DNA from: Acidimicrobiaceae bacterium
GTDB taxonomy: Bacteria; Actinomycetota; Acidimicrobiia; Acidimicrobiales; Microtrichaceae
Assembly (NCBI GenBank): GCA_003514205.1
Contig: DORQ01000313.1
Coordinates: 14,316-21,162, forward strand
Length of the DNA: 6,847 bases
Direction: 5' to 3'
Positions within the stretch are counted from its first letter, which is position 1. Every line of letters starts with the position of its first letter. The notes below the pieces were generated by a model. It was not told the origin of the DNA, did no database searches, and was given only the letters and a program-made list of their open reading frames with translations. This document shows positions 6,845 through 6,847 of this stretch, one piece after another. A program made the translations under genes and the position numbers.

Positions 6845-6847
6845 GTT

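Overview
The window looks like part of a chromosome from a high-GC Gram-positive bacterium, most likely an uncultured or little-studied actinobacterium. GC is roughly 60% by eye. Two of the six starts read as GTG, the kinase has the membrane-anchored layout common in Actinobacteria, and the genes are tightly packed on one strand. I cannot place it more finely from sequence alone.

Layout: all real genes are on the + strand. (1) From the left edge to 1334 is the 3' part of a gene for a secreted or surface right-handed parallel beta-helix protein. It has about eight Asn/Gly-rich coils, then a motif resembling the 'choice-of-anchor Q' domain, then a polar tail. (2) A 73-base gap (1335-1407) holds a clear inverted repeat (1342-1370), probably the terminator of that gene. 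(3) From 1408 to 6808 five genes run head to tail with gaps of 10 bases or less, or with 4-base ATGA overlaps. They encode a membrane-spanning Ser/Thr protein kinase (685 aa), a GNAT-type acetyltransferase-like protein (279 aa), an ABC-transporter ATPase (302 aa) and two related ABC-2 type permeases (260 and 266 aa). (4) The last 39 bases are non-coding and hold a short imperfect tandem repeat of 13-14 bases that may continue past the edge.

Reading of the block: the ATPase and two permeases form a complete ABC-2 exporter (two ATPase copies plus a permease heterodimer, inferred). The kinase puts a catalytic domain in the cytoplasm and about 340 residues outside the membrane, so it could act as a sensor. 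The acetyltransferase-like protein is translationally coupled to it. A reasonable but unproven model is a sensing-and-export unit in which an external signal, the kinase and the acetyltransferase control or tailor something linked to export. The kinase is atypical: it is non-RD (HCD for HRD) and carries DFD in place of DFG, while its other catalytic residues are intact. No precursor peptide, immunity gene, transposase, CRISPR array, tRNA or rRNA is visible, so the exporter's substrate is unknown. No stretch longer than 300 bases lacks a gene.
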